DNA of 64,000 nt. Origin: Gymnorhina tibicen (lineage: Eukaryota; Chordata; Aves; Passeriformes; Artamidae). Below, in pieces: positions 47,310 to 61,280 of this stretch (positions are counted from its first letter, which is position 1; each line of letters opens with the position of its first letter). The notes beneath the pieces are model-generated. The model saw nothing but the letters and a program-made list of their open reading frames with translations. It was not told where the DNA came from and made no database searches. The DNA is taken from contig VXAZ01010877.1 in the NCBI GenBank assembly GCA_013399875.1, positions 1,012,695 through 1,076,694 on the forward strand, read 5' to 3'. A program made the translations under genes and the position numbers.

Positions 47310-47800
47310 TTATGAACTAAGTACTCTCTGTCCTGCGATTAAAGGGCGCATGATGACCTCATGAACCACCCTTTAGACTTCCAGTGCTTCTGGCTTTAAT
47401 ATTCTGTGCTAGATTCACAGAGCTCTTCTACAGATGCTAAGCGTTCAATCCTGAAGGCTCCACTTCATCATCAGGTAATTAGTATTTTCATTAACTTGCT
47501 TATTGTCAAGGAAAATGAGCCTTGATCATCTAATTTTTCCTCAATGAGTTGAATATTGTAATATATCTATAATTAATGTGTTTTATGCCACAAACGTGTA
47601 ATGGAGTGGAAATCTGAGCCTGCTCCCAGCAGTCACTGTCAGTAAATGTTTGATGAATAAACAGAGACTTTCTAATGGGAAATGGTGGCGACTTTTATAA
47701 GCAGACACAATAAAGACTTTATTAACATACTTAAGAAGCATTCTGGGAAATAGAATTGAATGCATTATTACTGTAGGCTCCTTTTGTGAAAAGTAAATTT
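47310..47800. promoter_or_regulatory. Candidate conserved non-coding element
   Basis: This stretch differs from the surrounding desert. It keeps CpGs in specific words (CTGCGATTAAAGGGCGCATG, AAGCGTTCAATCC, GTGGCGACTTTTATAAGC), has no repeat character, and is rich in homeodomain/POU/TCF-type motifs (CAGGTAATTAGT, ATAATTAATG, CTTTATTAAC). No coding frame spans it; the minus 60-codon frame at 47583-47765 is not protein-like. A distal enhancer is the likeliest role, inferred from texture only. Confidence 0.3.
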
Positions 47801-50800
47801 TACTGTCCCCATAACAAATGTTTGCTTGTTTGATGTAACTTGTAGTGCTATTCTTTTATGAAGCATCTTTCAGTGTAAATCTGTGATACATTTTAAAGCT
47901 ACATATTCCCCATAGGTCTGTGGTCTTAAAAAAAAAAAATCCCCCTGAAATTTGTACAAGCTAATTGCTTATACACCTGGCTGTGATGGAAAAAGAAATA
48001 GAAAGGAAAAAGAAACAACACTGAGCAGATATCTGAAAACTCAAATTACAGTGAAAATCTTTTTAAAATGAAAATTTATTGTAGGTGTTCAGAGAATGAA
48101 GGGAAGCTGGGGTGGAATGGCAGATCATTTGCAATGCCACCTCTGCTATAAATAAGACTAAATATGTCTTTAAAATGTATTATTTAACAGTTCCAGATGT
48201 AATATCAAATGCTAAAATAAAGACACAAGAGTGTCTCTGAGCGAGTCAGGAAGCCATTTAGCTTCTTGACTGGCTCCAGAATGAAAACTAAAACTATACA
48301 GGCTCAGTTTTCAGAGGTGTGGTGCACACAGCCCGTGCTATAGTCAGTGGTGACTACAGACTGTAAAAACATGGCCTTCAGGAAAAAGGAAAGCCTTTTC
48401 CCATTTAAGCTGTTTGTTTGTTTTTTTTTTTTAACACGCTGGCATGGCGTTTGCCTTCCCAGAACACACTGTACCTGGGGATCAACTTACCTAAGCAAGA
48501 AAGACACTTGAGTTGCATCTGCTGCTTTTACTCAGCTAAGTGTAAATTCTATGTCCTGATTTGCATGCAATTCAGAAACTTTCTGTGGCATTGATGTACT
48601 GTGATGGAGAGGGCAACAATAAAAAAGTGGAAGAGAAAGTAAGAAAGGATAGAGTAGGAAGCAAAGAGAATCTTCTCCTAAAAGAAAATTAGAGAGGACA
48701 ATTGTGAGAGTAAGCAGAATGGCCTGTGGTTATTGCCTCTCTCTACATACCTGTCACGGGAGCTTCAAATACTCCCCACTTTGAGCCACCAACATCAACC
48801 ACCAGTGCTTTCAGTGAGTGGCTCTGATACTCAAAGCCCTTGTCTGCATGACTGGCAGGGCACAAGGGCAGGCTGGGAAAGGTTGCTATACTGCCTGTCC
48901 TGCCCTGCCATGAGCAGTCCAGAGACAGCTGTCAGGGTCAAACTCCAGAGCATGTTCTGGGTCAGGAACTATAGATATAACCATGGGGATCTGGCTCTGT
49001 TTCACACATCCGAATGGGAACTTGTCCCCTGTACCTCATGGACAGGACTCAGCATGCTGAGAGTGTGATGCATCTGTCCTAAGTTAGATGTCTACCATAA
49101 AATTTCTGAATCAAACTGTAAAGAGTTATTTCAACTTCTTTGTTTGATTTTGAAGGCAGAAGTTTTAATTTTATGTTCTATTAAGAATTTTAAAATATTA
49201 TAGTAAAATTGCAAATTGTTTAGAGAAAAAGTGTGATGAGCAACATGTCATTATTAAAGAACTTTATTTCCCTAGGGAAAATCAGTGCTTTACCTTTTCA
49301 TTCCAGTTTGGTGGAATGAACATCAGAATTGCCTTTGGAGCAATTTTTTTTCATTTCCAATTTGCTCTAGTAGATATAAACTCCGAAAACTCAAGTTTTG
49401 ATACAAGTAAATCCCAAAATGGAGTTATTTTGTAGATGCCTCCATAATTCAGAAAAGAATTGCCTGCTCGTGTGTTGTACCCAACCACATGTAGGTGACT
49501 ATTACATTTACATTTAAAGTAGCTGTTAAACTCCCAGAGCGATCAATGAAGAGACAATGTCACTTACAGATTATGATTTATTTCATCCTGATGTAGATCT
49601 CAGGAATAAGCCAGATGAATCTCAGTGTAAAAGTATGTGTTTCTTGTCACCTCTTCACTAAGCAATGTGACTCACTCAGATGTTGAAGTTTACTTAATAG
49701 GTACTTAATAGACTTAGATAAATCTCCCTTTGAAAATGAACTGGTCAACACATTAAGAATCTGACCATACAGAATAATTTAGAATGTCAGAGGATGAAGA
49801 TGTGAGACTGAATTTGAATTTTTTTATTTTGTTATTTTTGGTCAGATGTACTCTTGACTTAGTACAGCACATGAATTTCATTTAAAGTGTTTTGTAGGGG
49901 CAAGACTGAGAAGAACTTATGTGGGGAGTTTTAAATCTGGCCTACAAATTTTTTTCCAGAGGGCAGGTTCTTCATCTCTCCTGCAAAAAGGAATTTAGTC
50001 AAATCAAGCTGTAGAACATAATGCTAAGAAAATTAAGTAATGTGGTTGAAAGCTGTGTTCATTCCACCTAGATAGGTGCCCAAAATGAGGTGTACCGTCA
50101 CCACAGCTTCATATGGGGAAAGACCAACATTTTCATATTCAGTCCTCTTGTGTGGTGTATTGCCTCAGCTCTTATCAACTACAGTGGAAATGAAAATGTC
50201 CTGAGTTCTGAAGTTTGATAACCATGACATCTGACGAGTGTAATTCGATATAAAGGTCACAAAACAAATCTTACTTTATCTGAAGCTTCCAGATTTAATT
50301 TTTTTTTGGGGGGGGCAGGTTTATGGATAATTAAGTCAAAATCAACATAGAAACTTTCATCATAAATTTTCTGTATTCACTGTCTGTTGTAATTATTCAG
50401 ATGAATGAGTCGCTTTACAACAGATGGAAAAACCTAATGCCAGAATCATAACACCAAATCTCTCATAAATCAATATACAAGATATTTTTTAGTGCTCTCT
50501 GGTATCATCAACAAGCCCAACTGATTTAAACAGTGGTCTGATTTCCAGGATGTTGGAGGAAAGAAAGGTATAGTCTCTCCTAATGAGTGAAAACCAGTTA
50601 AGCAAGATTTTGAGACATTTCTGTCTTTAAGCCAGTGTCTTGGGTGGAATCTGCATTGTTTTGAAAATATAGGGAGTTCTGGCAGGGTTTTCCACTACAG
50701 CCAGGATTATATTTGTTTTCTCCAGTTTGGTACGTGGCAGCATACTGAACAATGTAAGAAATATCTTTGAATTCTCCCCGTGCTTCCCTTAACTAAAAGA

Positions 50801-52930
50801 TTATTATTCTGTATCTGAAATGCAAGCAGGCAAGAAAGTATTTTTCAGGGCAGAGTTTGCTATTACCACAGCAGACAAAGTTGAGTTACATCCTTTTTTT
50901 TCCCACAAGAACTCCCCAAATGGAAGACAACGCACCATTGAACATCAGCAGCGCAAAGTGGGAGCACAGCGCTGTTCTCCATTATGCTGCTATTGATCTC
51001 AATATCTACACCTTTTTTTCTAGTTAACACTATCATTACAAAACTAATATTTGATCCAGTCTTCTAATAAGTGATACACATATTTCTACAGACTTCATTG
51101 ATCTTACATATATTTCTGGAACTACCTGATATTTGGTAAGATTTATCTTTGGACAAGGTATTTGAATCTTTACAAAAAAAGATTATTGAAAGTGCAAGTT
51201 AATGCCTTTTATGAAAAATATGAATTATAAATGGATGAAACAAACATGGCAATGAAAAACCAAAGTAATATGATGTTTTCTATTTCACTACAAAAGGACA
51301 GAGAAGAAAAAGAGTTTGGCAAAATAATGCATATAAAGGCCAGATACCCATGTCCTGAGGCCATCAGACACTTCCCTAATGGACTACAGAATGTGTAAAA
51401 TAATTAATCATGTGGAGAAGGTATTGCCAGGGTTAGAGATGGGGTCTTGAGCTTTTAATGGAAATGCTCTGTGATTGAGCTGGGAAAAAACTTCTGTAGT
51501 TAGAAAAGGAGAGCATCTGTCATACTTAATTCATAATGGTTTAGTAGCACAATAAAATACAAGACATGGTTCAGCACTCCTATTTTGTGGGGTATTAAAA
51601 CTATATATAATACAGGAATGGTACAAATATGCAGTGAAACGCTCTTCATGGTAGCATTCACAAATATCAGTAGGAGGAATGCTTTAAAGGTTAAATCAGA
51701 CTCTCTGGGGACAGATTTGTTCCCTCACTAGCAATGCATCCACCTCCCTGACTAATCTTTCTGTATATACTTTAAAAAGAACCCACTATCTTTTCTACCC
51801 GCCTGTTTCATGGGTTGCTGACATAGAACAAAAATGGGTCATTTTCTTTATTTCTTTGTTACAGGACTGAACACAAAGATCTACCTTAAAATAAAGAAAT
51901 AATCAAATAAATAATAGACAGTACTAGTATTAACATGCAAGTGTTACAGACAAAGAATGGCATCACGACCGAAGAACTTCAAAGGGAAACACAGTTAATG
52001 TTACTTATACACAGGCGATCTATCTGTCCCTCTGGTGGAGACACCTTATGGGACAGTCTTTAGTAATATGATCTGTAACCTAACTTTTTCCACGGATTAC
52101 CATCCTCATTTATTGCGTGGGATAAACAGTGTTAATTATTTGACCATTTCCTTTAAATTTTCTTTTATCTCCCAAGGTCAAGAAGTGAATCTAACTCTTT
52201 TCTTCTTCTGTGCTACTTCAATCACTCTTCCAGCAATTTGGGAGTCCAACATCTATGTTTTATTCAGAGCTTGAACCTTGCGCAGTATGAAGGGATGTTA
52301 CTCTGTCCTCCCAAAAACTGAACTGAGAACCTTCAAACTGGTTGTTCAGAAAATGAGAGTATAAACCACTCAAAATCATACGGTTTGAGATGCTTAGTCA
52401 ACAAATATGATAAGTAGCCAAAAGTCTTGGAAAAACCAAGCTATATTTAAATGTGCAGGAGATTTTTTTAGGGGGTCCATAAGAAACTTTTAAAGGTTCT
52501 CATCTGAGTTACTTGGTGCAGGTCAAACATACACAGTAAAGAAAAATTAGTTCAAACTGAAATAGTGACACAGAGAGAATGAGTTAGCTACACGTCTCAA
52601 TTGTCTTCACACTTTCTGAGTATGTTTGGAATCAGTAATAGAAGAGTTGAAGTGTGCCCCAAAAGGAATTTTTTCGGTTACCAGTTATCAAATAAGTATT
52701 TCAATAATCAATAAATATTTGATATTTTCAGTACAACTAATCACTGGATTTAATATATCCAATTATACCCTAAAAAAACCCTAAATTATGTCAGTACTCA
52801 TAATTTTTGAGGGATTTTATTGAAGCATTAGTGGTTTGATTCCAGTCATAAAATGTAAATTTTATTTTAGGCAGCTAAAGAGAAAAAGAATTAACTGGGA
52901 AAACATAAATATATTAACATATGCTTATTA
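47801..52930. other. Gene desert, no clear feature
   Basis: AT-rich sequence without exons, islands or recognisable transposons. A T10-G8 homopolymer junction near 50298-50316 is a likely sequencing-error hotspot. The 111-codon frame at 48733-49068 is the most GC-rich part but shows no domain. Confidence 0.5.
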
Positions 52931-53200
52931 ATCATAGAAACATAGAAAGACTTGGGTTGGAAGGTACATTAAAGATCATCCAGTTCCCCCCTTCTCTGCC
53001 AGGGGCAGGAATGCCACCCAGTAGATCAGGTGGCTCATGACCCCATCCAGATTGGCCTTGGAGACTTCCAGGAGTGGGACATCCACAACTTCTCTGGGCA
53101 ACCTGTTCTAGTGCCTCACTACTGAGTTTCCTCACCAGGAGAGGGAAAAAATATTTCCATGTAGCCAAATTTAGGATGACATAGAGCGTGAAGTGCCACC
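52931..53200 (-). mobile_element. CR1 LINE 3' fragment (avian type), antisense
   Basis: In the plus direction it starts ATCATAGAAACATAGAAAG and continues with GGTTGGAAGGTACATTAAAG, ATCATCCAGTTCCCCCC, a GCCAGGGGCAGGAATGCCAC block, TTGGCCTTGGAGACTTCCAG, CATCCACAACTTCTCTGGGC and AACCTGTTCTAGTGCCTCAC. All are standard antisense CR1 3' phrases. The copy is 5'-truncated. Its far end is soft because the last 30 bases are diverged. Confidence 0.93.
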
Positions 53201-54329
53201 GGTTAGACCAAAAGGATATATGAGAGGAGGTGACAATAGGACACAAAAGTATTGTTAACTTTGCTTTCCAGCAATTTTGCCATCAACAAACACCTCAGCC
53301 TCAGAGGCTGTACATTTCTCAGTCCTGCTGATTTGGATGACCTCTGTATGCAAAAGGGACGGACTGGCTGCCATGAAGGAGGCATCTGGAAGATCCTATG
53401 AGTATAGCACTGGAAGGAAAAAGGAGGTGAAAAATGTAAAGATCTGTATCTGATGGAGATTGAACTCTAATAGAAAGTTAGAAGGGCTGGACTTCTGCCC
53501 ACGCCAGTTAATGGGAGTTTTGACATTCGTTTCAGGAGCTGTAGTGTCAGGCTCCTGTGAATTAGCAAGGGCTGGAGCACAGGAGAGAAGAAGTAAATAG
53601 GCTGCCCAGAGCAGTAAAACTGTGTGTGCCTAAGGGCATGGCTGCGCAGTGGTTTGATGTGTGTATACATATTCACACTCCCTTTAATCTTGACTGAATG
53701 GATACTACTGAGGGTGACTAAGGCTGTGACAGCAAATACGTGGGCAGCACAAGCCAACACAGCACCCAGGCACTTTCTCAAGCAGATGCCGTTCCCTGAA
53801 GCATGTGTTGCTGCAGCTTTACTCAGACCTAGCTGTATCTCCTCCAACTATCAATCCCTAAGGCACTGCAGGCATGATGTACGAATTTGGAGGGGCTTTA
53901 GATGCAGGGTCTTTCAACATCTCTACCCTATGGCTGCAGAGAAGGTAGCTGATTTTAGAGCATGAAGCCTGTGCTACTATTCTGTTTCCAACGCCTTGGT
54001 GAAGCAACTAAATGTTGTAACTAAACACCTAGGTGTGAGTCTATGTGCAAGTGTGTTTGCTTGAGCTCTTAACAAAATAAATGTGTAAAGAAGAAGCTAA
54101 AAGTACATGAAAGCACTGATGGACCCTTAAGTGAAATGAGTTAAGCTGGTGTGAAGGGGAAGGAGGCTGGGTGCCTGAACGTCACAGCTGTGGCCCTGTG
54201 ACAGACAGGCTGAGGCAGTGGAGGTGAGAAGAATGGTCATACGATGGTAGTTGAAATGTCAAGGGGGTACAATTTATTGAAAAGCAGATCACAAAAGGGA
54301 AAATCCTTCTTGCATATTATTAGGGCTAT
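53201..54329. other. Spacer, no gene seen
   Basis: Mixed-composition sequence. Two frames on opposite strands (minus 53467-53847, plus 53624-53965) overlap and show no domain, so neither is supported. Confidence 0.45.
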
Positions 54330-54405
54330 TGATTGATTTATATAGTGCATTTCTTAAGCAAAGCTCTTTACAGAATTACAAACTATTAAAGCTGAGTGAA
54401 TAACT
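54330..54405 (+). repeat. Relic of an ancient amniote repeat
   Basis: GATTTATATAGTGCATTTCT then TAAGCAAAGCTCTTTACAGA closely resembles the old, widely shared amniote repeat phrase gatttatatagcgcctttca...caaagcgctttacaaa. The copy is short. The family name is uncertain to me. Confidence 0.45.
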
Positions 54406-57400
54406 CACAATGAATAATTTATCCCATGAATTTAACCTTTCTTTCTGCTCATGAAATAGCCACAAAGAGATCACTATTTCCTTAATTATTCAGTGAATTT
54501 TCTAATGAACTTTTAAATGCTATAAACTCATCACCAAGAATGTTCTCATAATACAAGATAACCAGGGGTTCTTTTGGTGCTGATTGTTTAGAGATAACCA
54601 AACTTGTGGCTAGAAAAATCATGTGCAATATCCTGTGCAAATAGGGTGGCTTGCAGTTCGTGCCTACTACACAGCTCAGTGCTCTGCAGCGACAGCCGAG
54701 CGCTCTCGGAATAGGCACCGTTTTAGGACAGAAAGCAGGTGGTCTGTGGCAACGTGGAACTCAAACCTTGCTATCCATTCCTAAGAAATAAGTAGAAAGA
54801 GTCTCAACATGGCATAAGAGACTCCGCAATTAGTTGTGGGTGCTGACAAGTGTGTGTGTACAGAGATCCAGGACCTTGTGGAGATGTGGAGTGCCAGGAT
54901 CTTGTGGGAGCCCTCTGGAGTGCCTCCACAGGGGTGTGCAGCTCAGGAGACCCAGAGATACTCCCTGTACACACCAAGCCAGCTGGTTAAGCACCCGAGT
55001 ACTGGGTGTTTTTTTAATCAAAGCCTGAATTTACTGTGACTCAATACTTTTTCCCTGACAGAATGAGTATGTAAAGCTCTGAATTTCAAAGCTGTGCTAT
55101 CCTCAAATTCCTCTTCCATGAATATTCAGGTAAATACCATGCAAGTTTATTCTTTGATATTTTTTTGCCAGTATGCAGTAAATCTGTAAATATTGTTAGA
55201 AAGTGAACGCAAACGAGAGGACTGCAAACTGTGATAAAATAGGTGGAGCAGTTGTGCACTGAGCACTTGACCCCCAAAACAATTTGTTCTGCTTCATTGT
55301 ATCAAACACCAGTCATTCCTGCGGATAAAGGGAACTAAGCAGCAATAGAATAGCAGAAGCACTATCCAATAGTTTGGAAAGAGGACTATTCTTCTGAAAA
55401 GAAGTGTGAACTGACATTTGATTTGGAAATATAAGGAGGACTGAACAGCAGCTTGTTCTAACCTATCGTCTCGAATGTAGCCATCATTCTTGGAGGCTAG
55501 GGGCAGAATCTAAAGTTATGTGTAAATGCTCTCCATCCCACATTTTAGCTCATTTCCTTTCAGGTTATGCCACAGGACTTTTTAAAGCTGTTTCACAATT
55601 AAAATTTCATGCTGCAAGATGGAAAAAAATGAACTTCCAGCATAGCTTTGTGTTCTGGCAGTGGACAATCCTTTTTTAATTACAGAACAAACTTTGAGAT
55701 ATTTTCTCTACTGCTGTATTCTAAGGCAGTAGCAAACAAGGCTGAGGAGGAATGCATTTTGCAGCTGCTACTGTGTCTTAGTGCTTCACAGTGTTAATAC
55801 CCTGAGTGGGGCAGCAGATTAATAATTCACCTGTGACCACATACTGCAGTCTTTAAATGAAGTAATTTAAAACAAAATATTAACAAACATCTATACATTT
55901 TATTGTTTTTAAAGGAGATCTTGATTTGGCATAAGGAAATACAAAATGCTGCTTTCAGATCTCTCCTGAGCTTCCAGATGGAGAGCAGACCATCTGAGCC
56001 TTTATTTGCCTGTATTGACTCCTTTTGGATTTGGGAGTATAATTCTACTGAAAGATGGCAATAATTGCTCTGAGTCCTGGTTTCTGTCAGCCCTTTTGCC
56101 ACGCTCAGGGGAGCTCTTTTGGAGTGATTTCCAAGTGGTTAGAGCCACATCTAAATGCAGCTATGGCGTACACACATGAGATTCCTTCTGAGGGAAGAAA
56201 ACCAGAGTAGCTCTTGTATTGTACATCCCAGGACCAATGCAAGGCCCTTTCCCACGGTGAATATGGAGTGAATTTCAGGTTCTCAGCAAGTATGGTTTTG
56301 ATCTCTAAATCCATTCCTATTTGTCCACACTAATCAATAAGGTAGACATAGGTTCACTTAAGGAAAAGGCCAATTACCTAACTTAATTTCAGTTTAAGGT
56401 AGTCTGGATGTCCAAATTGGAAATATGTAAACAGAGATAAAACACTGTTCTGACTTTGTTATGAAATTTAAACCTCTTGTATCAGATTGTTATTAACTTT
56501 TAAGAAAGTAACTATATTATGCAATTTTTCTAAAACACTAAATGCTAATTATGATAATGTATCATTCTCATCTTAGCAAGCTAAACAACCTCTCTACCTT
56601 CATGATATTTAAATAGAGTTAGATCATTCTGGATAACTGATAACTGTGCACTTCAGAAGTTTAACAAATATTATGAGCGTAAGTGTGCATCTCAAATGTA
56701 TATTTATATTGTTGTGCATAGAGTAATGTGTCTTCTGGGTCCTATTGTAAACAAGCTGTCAAGCTTAACTGGGTTAGCCTGTAAAAATATCTTTCCATAA
56801 ATAAATTGAAAAAAACGCCAACCCAACCTAACAGTCAAGAAGCCTCTTCTAATGGGCTTGATCAGAAAATAAGTAGAAAAAATATAATAACATAATGATG
56901 CAATCCTGTGCAGTTTTCTTCTCAAAATGTCAGTATTTGTAACTTTGAGATATAGTCAGCTTTTGGCTACTTTTTCTTGTGCTCTGCTTGCTGATGTGGA
57001 AAATTCCATATTCAATTATGTCCAGTCACTCCCAGTTTGTTATTCATCTGTTCTAGTTCACTCATGTCCTGCCAACTTAGATATGACTAAAATTATCCTC
57101 AGAGAGATCAGGAGTGCATTTGCCTGCAACACGTTCAGTGCTGCAGCAGCAGAATAGAATGATGACAGCATCAGACAGAAGTGGCTTTTACAGACAGCCC
57201 AGTACCTGAGGAGGATTAGAAGTAATACACAAGAGCCAGAGATTATTCGTGGTGAAATTATAACAGTGTTAACAGAGATCAAATGTAGTTTATTTTGGCT
57301 CCTTTTCTGAGCATGAAATCTCTGTTGCTGTGGCTGTTTGTCTCTTCTCTGTCACCCTCTTTGATCTACTTTGTTTTCTCATACAAATACTGTATGTAAT

Positions 57401-60400
57401 TATGACATTTATGCCAACCTTTGAAATAAAATCACTCCTGTTTTGAGGAGGGTTACATAGTAGTACTACCAGGCTTCTCAAAAACTCAGAGTAAAATGCT
57501 CTGACATTCTAACAGATGAAAAAAAAGTTGATTTTATAAAACTTATTCTAGAACTTGCTAATTAAGGTAATGAACTTGTTCCATTAAGAACTCTAGTTTA
57601 GCTGCTCATTCTTTTAAGGAATTAAATAATTCTTTTAAGAAATATCTGGGTTTTAATTATTGGGATGAAAATATTTTTGTAATGCACAAAATATTTTGTT
57701 GTCTGGAAGCTGCTGATGAGGAAGTCAGTGTGAAAGAGACAGTTATCTTTTCTCCCTTTACAGAAGGGATTTAAAATTGAGTAAATAATGATGAAAAAAT
57801 TAAAAAATCCTCTCCAGTGGAGACAGCCTTTAATGAGGTGATGAGCATTTGAAAGTTTATAATTACTTATTCGTTAGATTTCTTAGACTGCTTTCAGTAC
57901 ATATTAGATCATTTTCAAACAGAAAAGTTCCTGTTCCTGTATGTCTCTTTAGCATGAACTCATACTGAGATTTAGTTTTTCACCCTCCCTTTGCAATCAG
58001 AGCTGGCTGCTTCACTGCCTTCATCTTGGATAGCCAACAATGCTAACACATAACTCTAAAGAAATCAGCATGCCACCATTCTGACTTGGTAGAGCCCTCT
58101 GAAGGAAAGATGCATAAATTTGGGTCATTGTAGAAAAGAACTACAGGGACTCGGCTATTTTGGTAACAAACAATGAGCCATAGCCAAAAAATGCATGAGA
58201 GACACTGAGGTTTTCACACCCACCTGTGAATTCTTGACAAACTTGAATGCTAAAAACTGCTGTTGCTTTATTTATAGGAATGAAGTTACTTAATGAAGTA
58301 AAATCACAGTTCTTCCAAATTCATGTTATTATGGCTTAAAAGTTCTGTACAGAATAAGAGACTTCAAGAAAAACATTCTTTTCCCTTTGGCATTAGCTGG
58401 GATTCAACACCAAACTCCACAAGTTATACTGAAAGAAGCTATACTTTGGATGGATGCTATTGACATCTTCTGGAAGATTCCTGCAGACTTCAGCAGCATA
58501 ATTTTTACCAAAGTGGTGTTGTCATGTATTGCTGTATAGTATTGCACTTTAGAATTAATTCTAAATAGTTTTGTGCCACTTTTGTTGACCAGTCTTATCC
58601 CTAGTTCCCCAAAAATTTGTCAAAAATGGATTAATTCTTCCCCATTATTCTCTGCTCTATGAAAAAACAGGTGTTTGTAAAAAAAATCTTGAATATCACC
58701 ACTTTGATAAATGCAGATATCAAGCTCCTATCCCCTTCATTAGTAGGATGCAATTATTTCTGCCAGTTCAACATATCAGTTATGCCCTGATGTACCACTG
58801 TCACTTGACCTCTTTTACTGGGTAATTGGAAGAGGAATTCATCTGCTGAAATGTTCATTCAAGAGCTCCTGAAATGTTGGGGCAATGTCTTCACTCTGGT
58901 TGCTGGGCTTTAGATGTTTCCTAAATACAAGTGGCAGATCTTTTCCTGCAGACTGCTCACCCTGTGTCCCCAGATTGCATTACCCCCTCTAAGCAAGCAA
59001 GTTCTTTCCCCTGCTTTAAACTTCTGGCTGATGACTTCATCCTCTATCAATTTTACAGTGGGTGCTTCTCTATCCAGACGAACTAATACAGGCAGGCTGG
59101 GAAACTCTGCTCTCTTCTCACTTTCTTTCTAATTTCTGAGTGATTTCTTGGTGCATATTTTGAAGGGTACAACTGCAAGCTTACTTTGTCTGTTATCACT
59201 TTTGAGCAAGTACCTTTGTATTTCTCCACCTCACATACACCTCCCTGCCAACAATATTGGTGATGCATGTGAGTGCAAAAAAGGGGTTACTACTAGGACA
59301 AAAACCTTCCCTGATTGTTTCTTTTTTTTTTCCCTGTTGGAATTTGCAGTCTTTACCTGACATACTCATAATATATTTTATAAGCATTGTTGCCACTATC
59401 TCCTTTTGCTGTCTCTGCATCTTTTCCTCTTTCCTTGTCCTATGTTTACATCTGATAAAGCACATACCGCTCCACATGGAATCTGCTGCTTTTGTTGCAG
59501 AGCACTAGGGACTTGACCTTAAAATTAAGCCTAGAAACAGTGGAACAAACTAAAACTGGTTAGAGAAGGAGGGTTCCAGACTATTACAGAGCAATTCATA
59601 TTGAATAGCACCAGACCCATGCTGACATATTAACAATAAAAAGGAATCATCTGTGGAGGCAAAGATGGTAAGTCACAGAGGGCATATATAAGTGCAGCCT
59701 CAGAGCTATAAAAACCAGACTGACATTTATCACTCTGTGCATATTGGAGCTGTCATGTTGGTCCTCAGATGATCGTGTTACTACCTTCAAGACATTTTTT
59801 TAGATATGAAGCAAAGATTAGAGAGGGAATGAGAGAGAGAGGTTTGCTAATAAGTATTGGGTGAAAGCCACGAAAAGGAATTAGCATTTATATTATTTAT
59901 TGTCCCTTTTTCATCAACCGTACCCTCCTTCTTACTAATTTTTTTCCTCCCTCGGATTTTTCTAACCTTGCACTAGAAGATCCTTGTACATTAAACCCAG
60001 TTCAGCTTCAGAATGGATTAAAATCATTTTGACTAAATACTATGTTCAGTGAACGACAAATTGTACAGCTTCACATGTTATTATTTGTGCTAAAAGCTAT
60101 TATGTAAATATATGGCTTATACAAGCTTAAGTAGGATGACACAGGAATGCAAAGATAGGGCAGACATACAGATCTATTGAAATGATACTCTGTGAGAATC
60201 TCTTCTAACAAAAAATTGCGTATTCTCACTCAGAGGGCAGAAAAGAACCATATGTCTATTTTAGTGGTTATGTCCTGAAATGATGCACTTATTCCTTTTA
60301 TAATATTTTGAAATAAATACATATGGGACCGGTCAGATGTCAACAGTAGCACTGAAAGGAGTATGAATTAGTCACACTGGCACACAGGGCCCTGGAACAA

Positions 60401-60419
60401 TGAATGCTGCTCTGGAAGA
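54406..60419. other. Gene desert, no clear feature
   Basis: About 6 kb of AT-rich sequence. I see no exon, CpG island or young transposon. Frames of 60-110 codons occur at chance density on both strands. The paired frames at 58914-59132, 59148-59360, 59257-59508 and the opposite 59196-59477 overlap each other and are not supported. Confidence 0.5.
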
Positions 60420-61280
60420 CCCTTGAATGCAAGCCTATTTGCCTCTTAATCCAAATGAATAATTAATGATAATTATCATGCTGCAGTTATTATCTGTGAT
60501 AATAATATATCCGTAAGGTGAATAAATTCAATCTGCTACTATGCAGAAATGGCAACTCATAATATTCTTAAGAAATACAGATATAATTATCAGTATTAAT
60601 GGTCAAGGAAAAAAATGGAGAGTTTTATATAAAGAATTATAGCAAAAGGTCTAAAGTTTAGTGAGAATGAATTAGATTGCATTATGTTTATTCTTTAGCT
60701 GTCGTTTCTGTGGTACCAGTTGGCAACTGCTTAATATTTTTTTTCTAAGACCCATTTATTAACAGCTGAAATGTACATTTTTACATTGCAATCTATCAAT
60801 AACTTTTCCATCAGTCCACTGATAGAGAAGATCAGGCTGAGGATCTCAAAAGCATCCATATGCAAATTGGTCCATTTGGGTAGTTAACTATGCTGACAAT
60901 TTTCCTCAGCTGAAAAACGTTAAAGTATTAAAGCAAAAATCAACAAAACCAAATAAAACATTAAAAGGTCAAATACACATTTGAAGCTTGTACAAACCCA
61001 GCCACAACATTTATTTTTGAAAGCACCGTAGGTGAGCTGTCAGCTCGGCAGAATAGTAGGCAATCATATTTAATCCAATCTCCCTCATCGGGCTTGTTGT
61101 GACAAAGGGAAATGGAAGGGGGATGGGTGTACAGGAGCAAGAGGTAGCAACTCCCCTCCCCTCCTTTTTGAAATTGTTTTTACATCTTTTTATTTTGGTG
61201 ATTGAGATTTTCAGTCATCTAATTTAAAGACTTTAAAGTCTACTTAATTTGAACTAAATTAATGATTGAGAAAAAGCTTT
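60420..61280. promoter_or_regulatory. Candidate conserved non-coding element with octamer site and palindromes
   Basis: Three features set this stretch apart. A perfect 14-base palindrome ATGATAATTATCAT lies at 60466-60479. A consensus POU octamer ATGCAAAT lies at 60859-60866. A second 14-base palindrome AGACTTTAAAGTCT lies at 61228-61241. Around 61025-61110 the sequence keeps CpGs beside GAGCTGTCAGCTCGGCAG (MEIS-like TGTCA), TTTAATCCAATC (OTX/PITX-like TAATCC) and GGGCTTGTTGTGACAAAG. No transposon or coding frame is recognisable. Enhancer function and conservation are inference. Confidence 0.35.
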
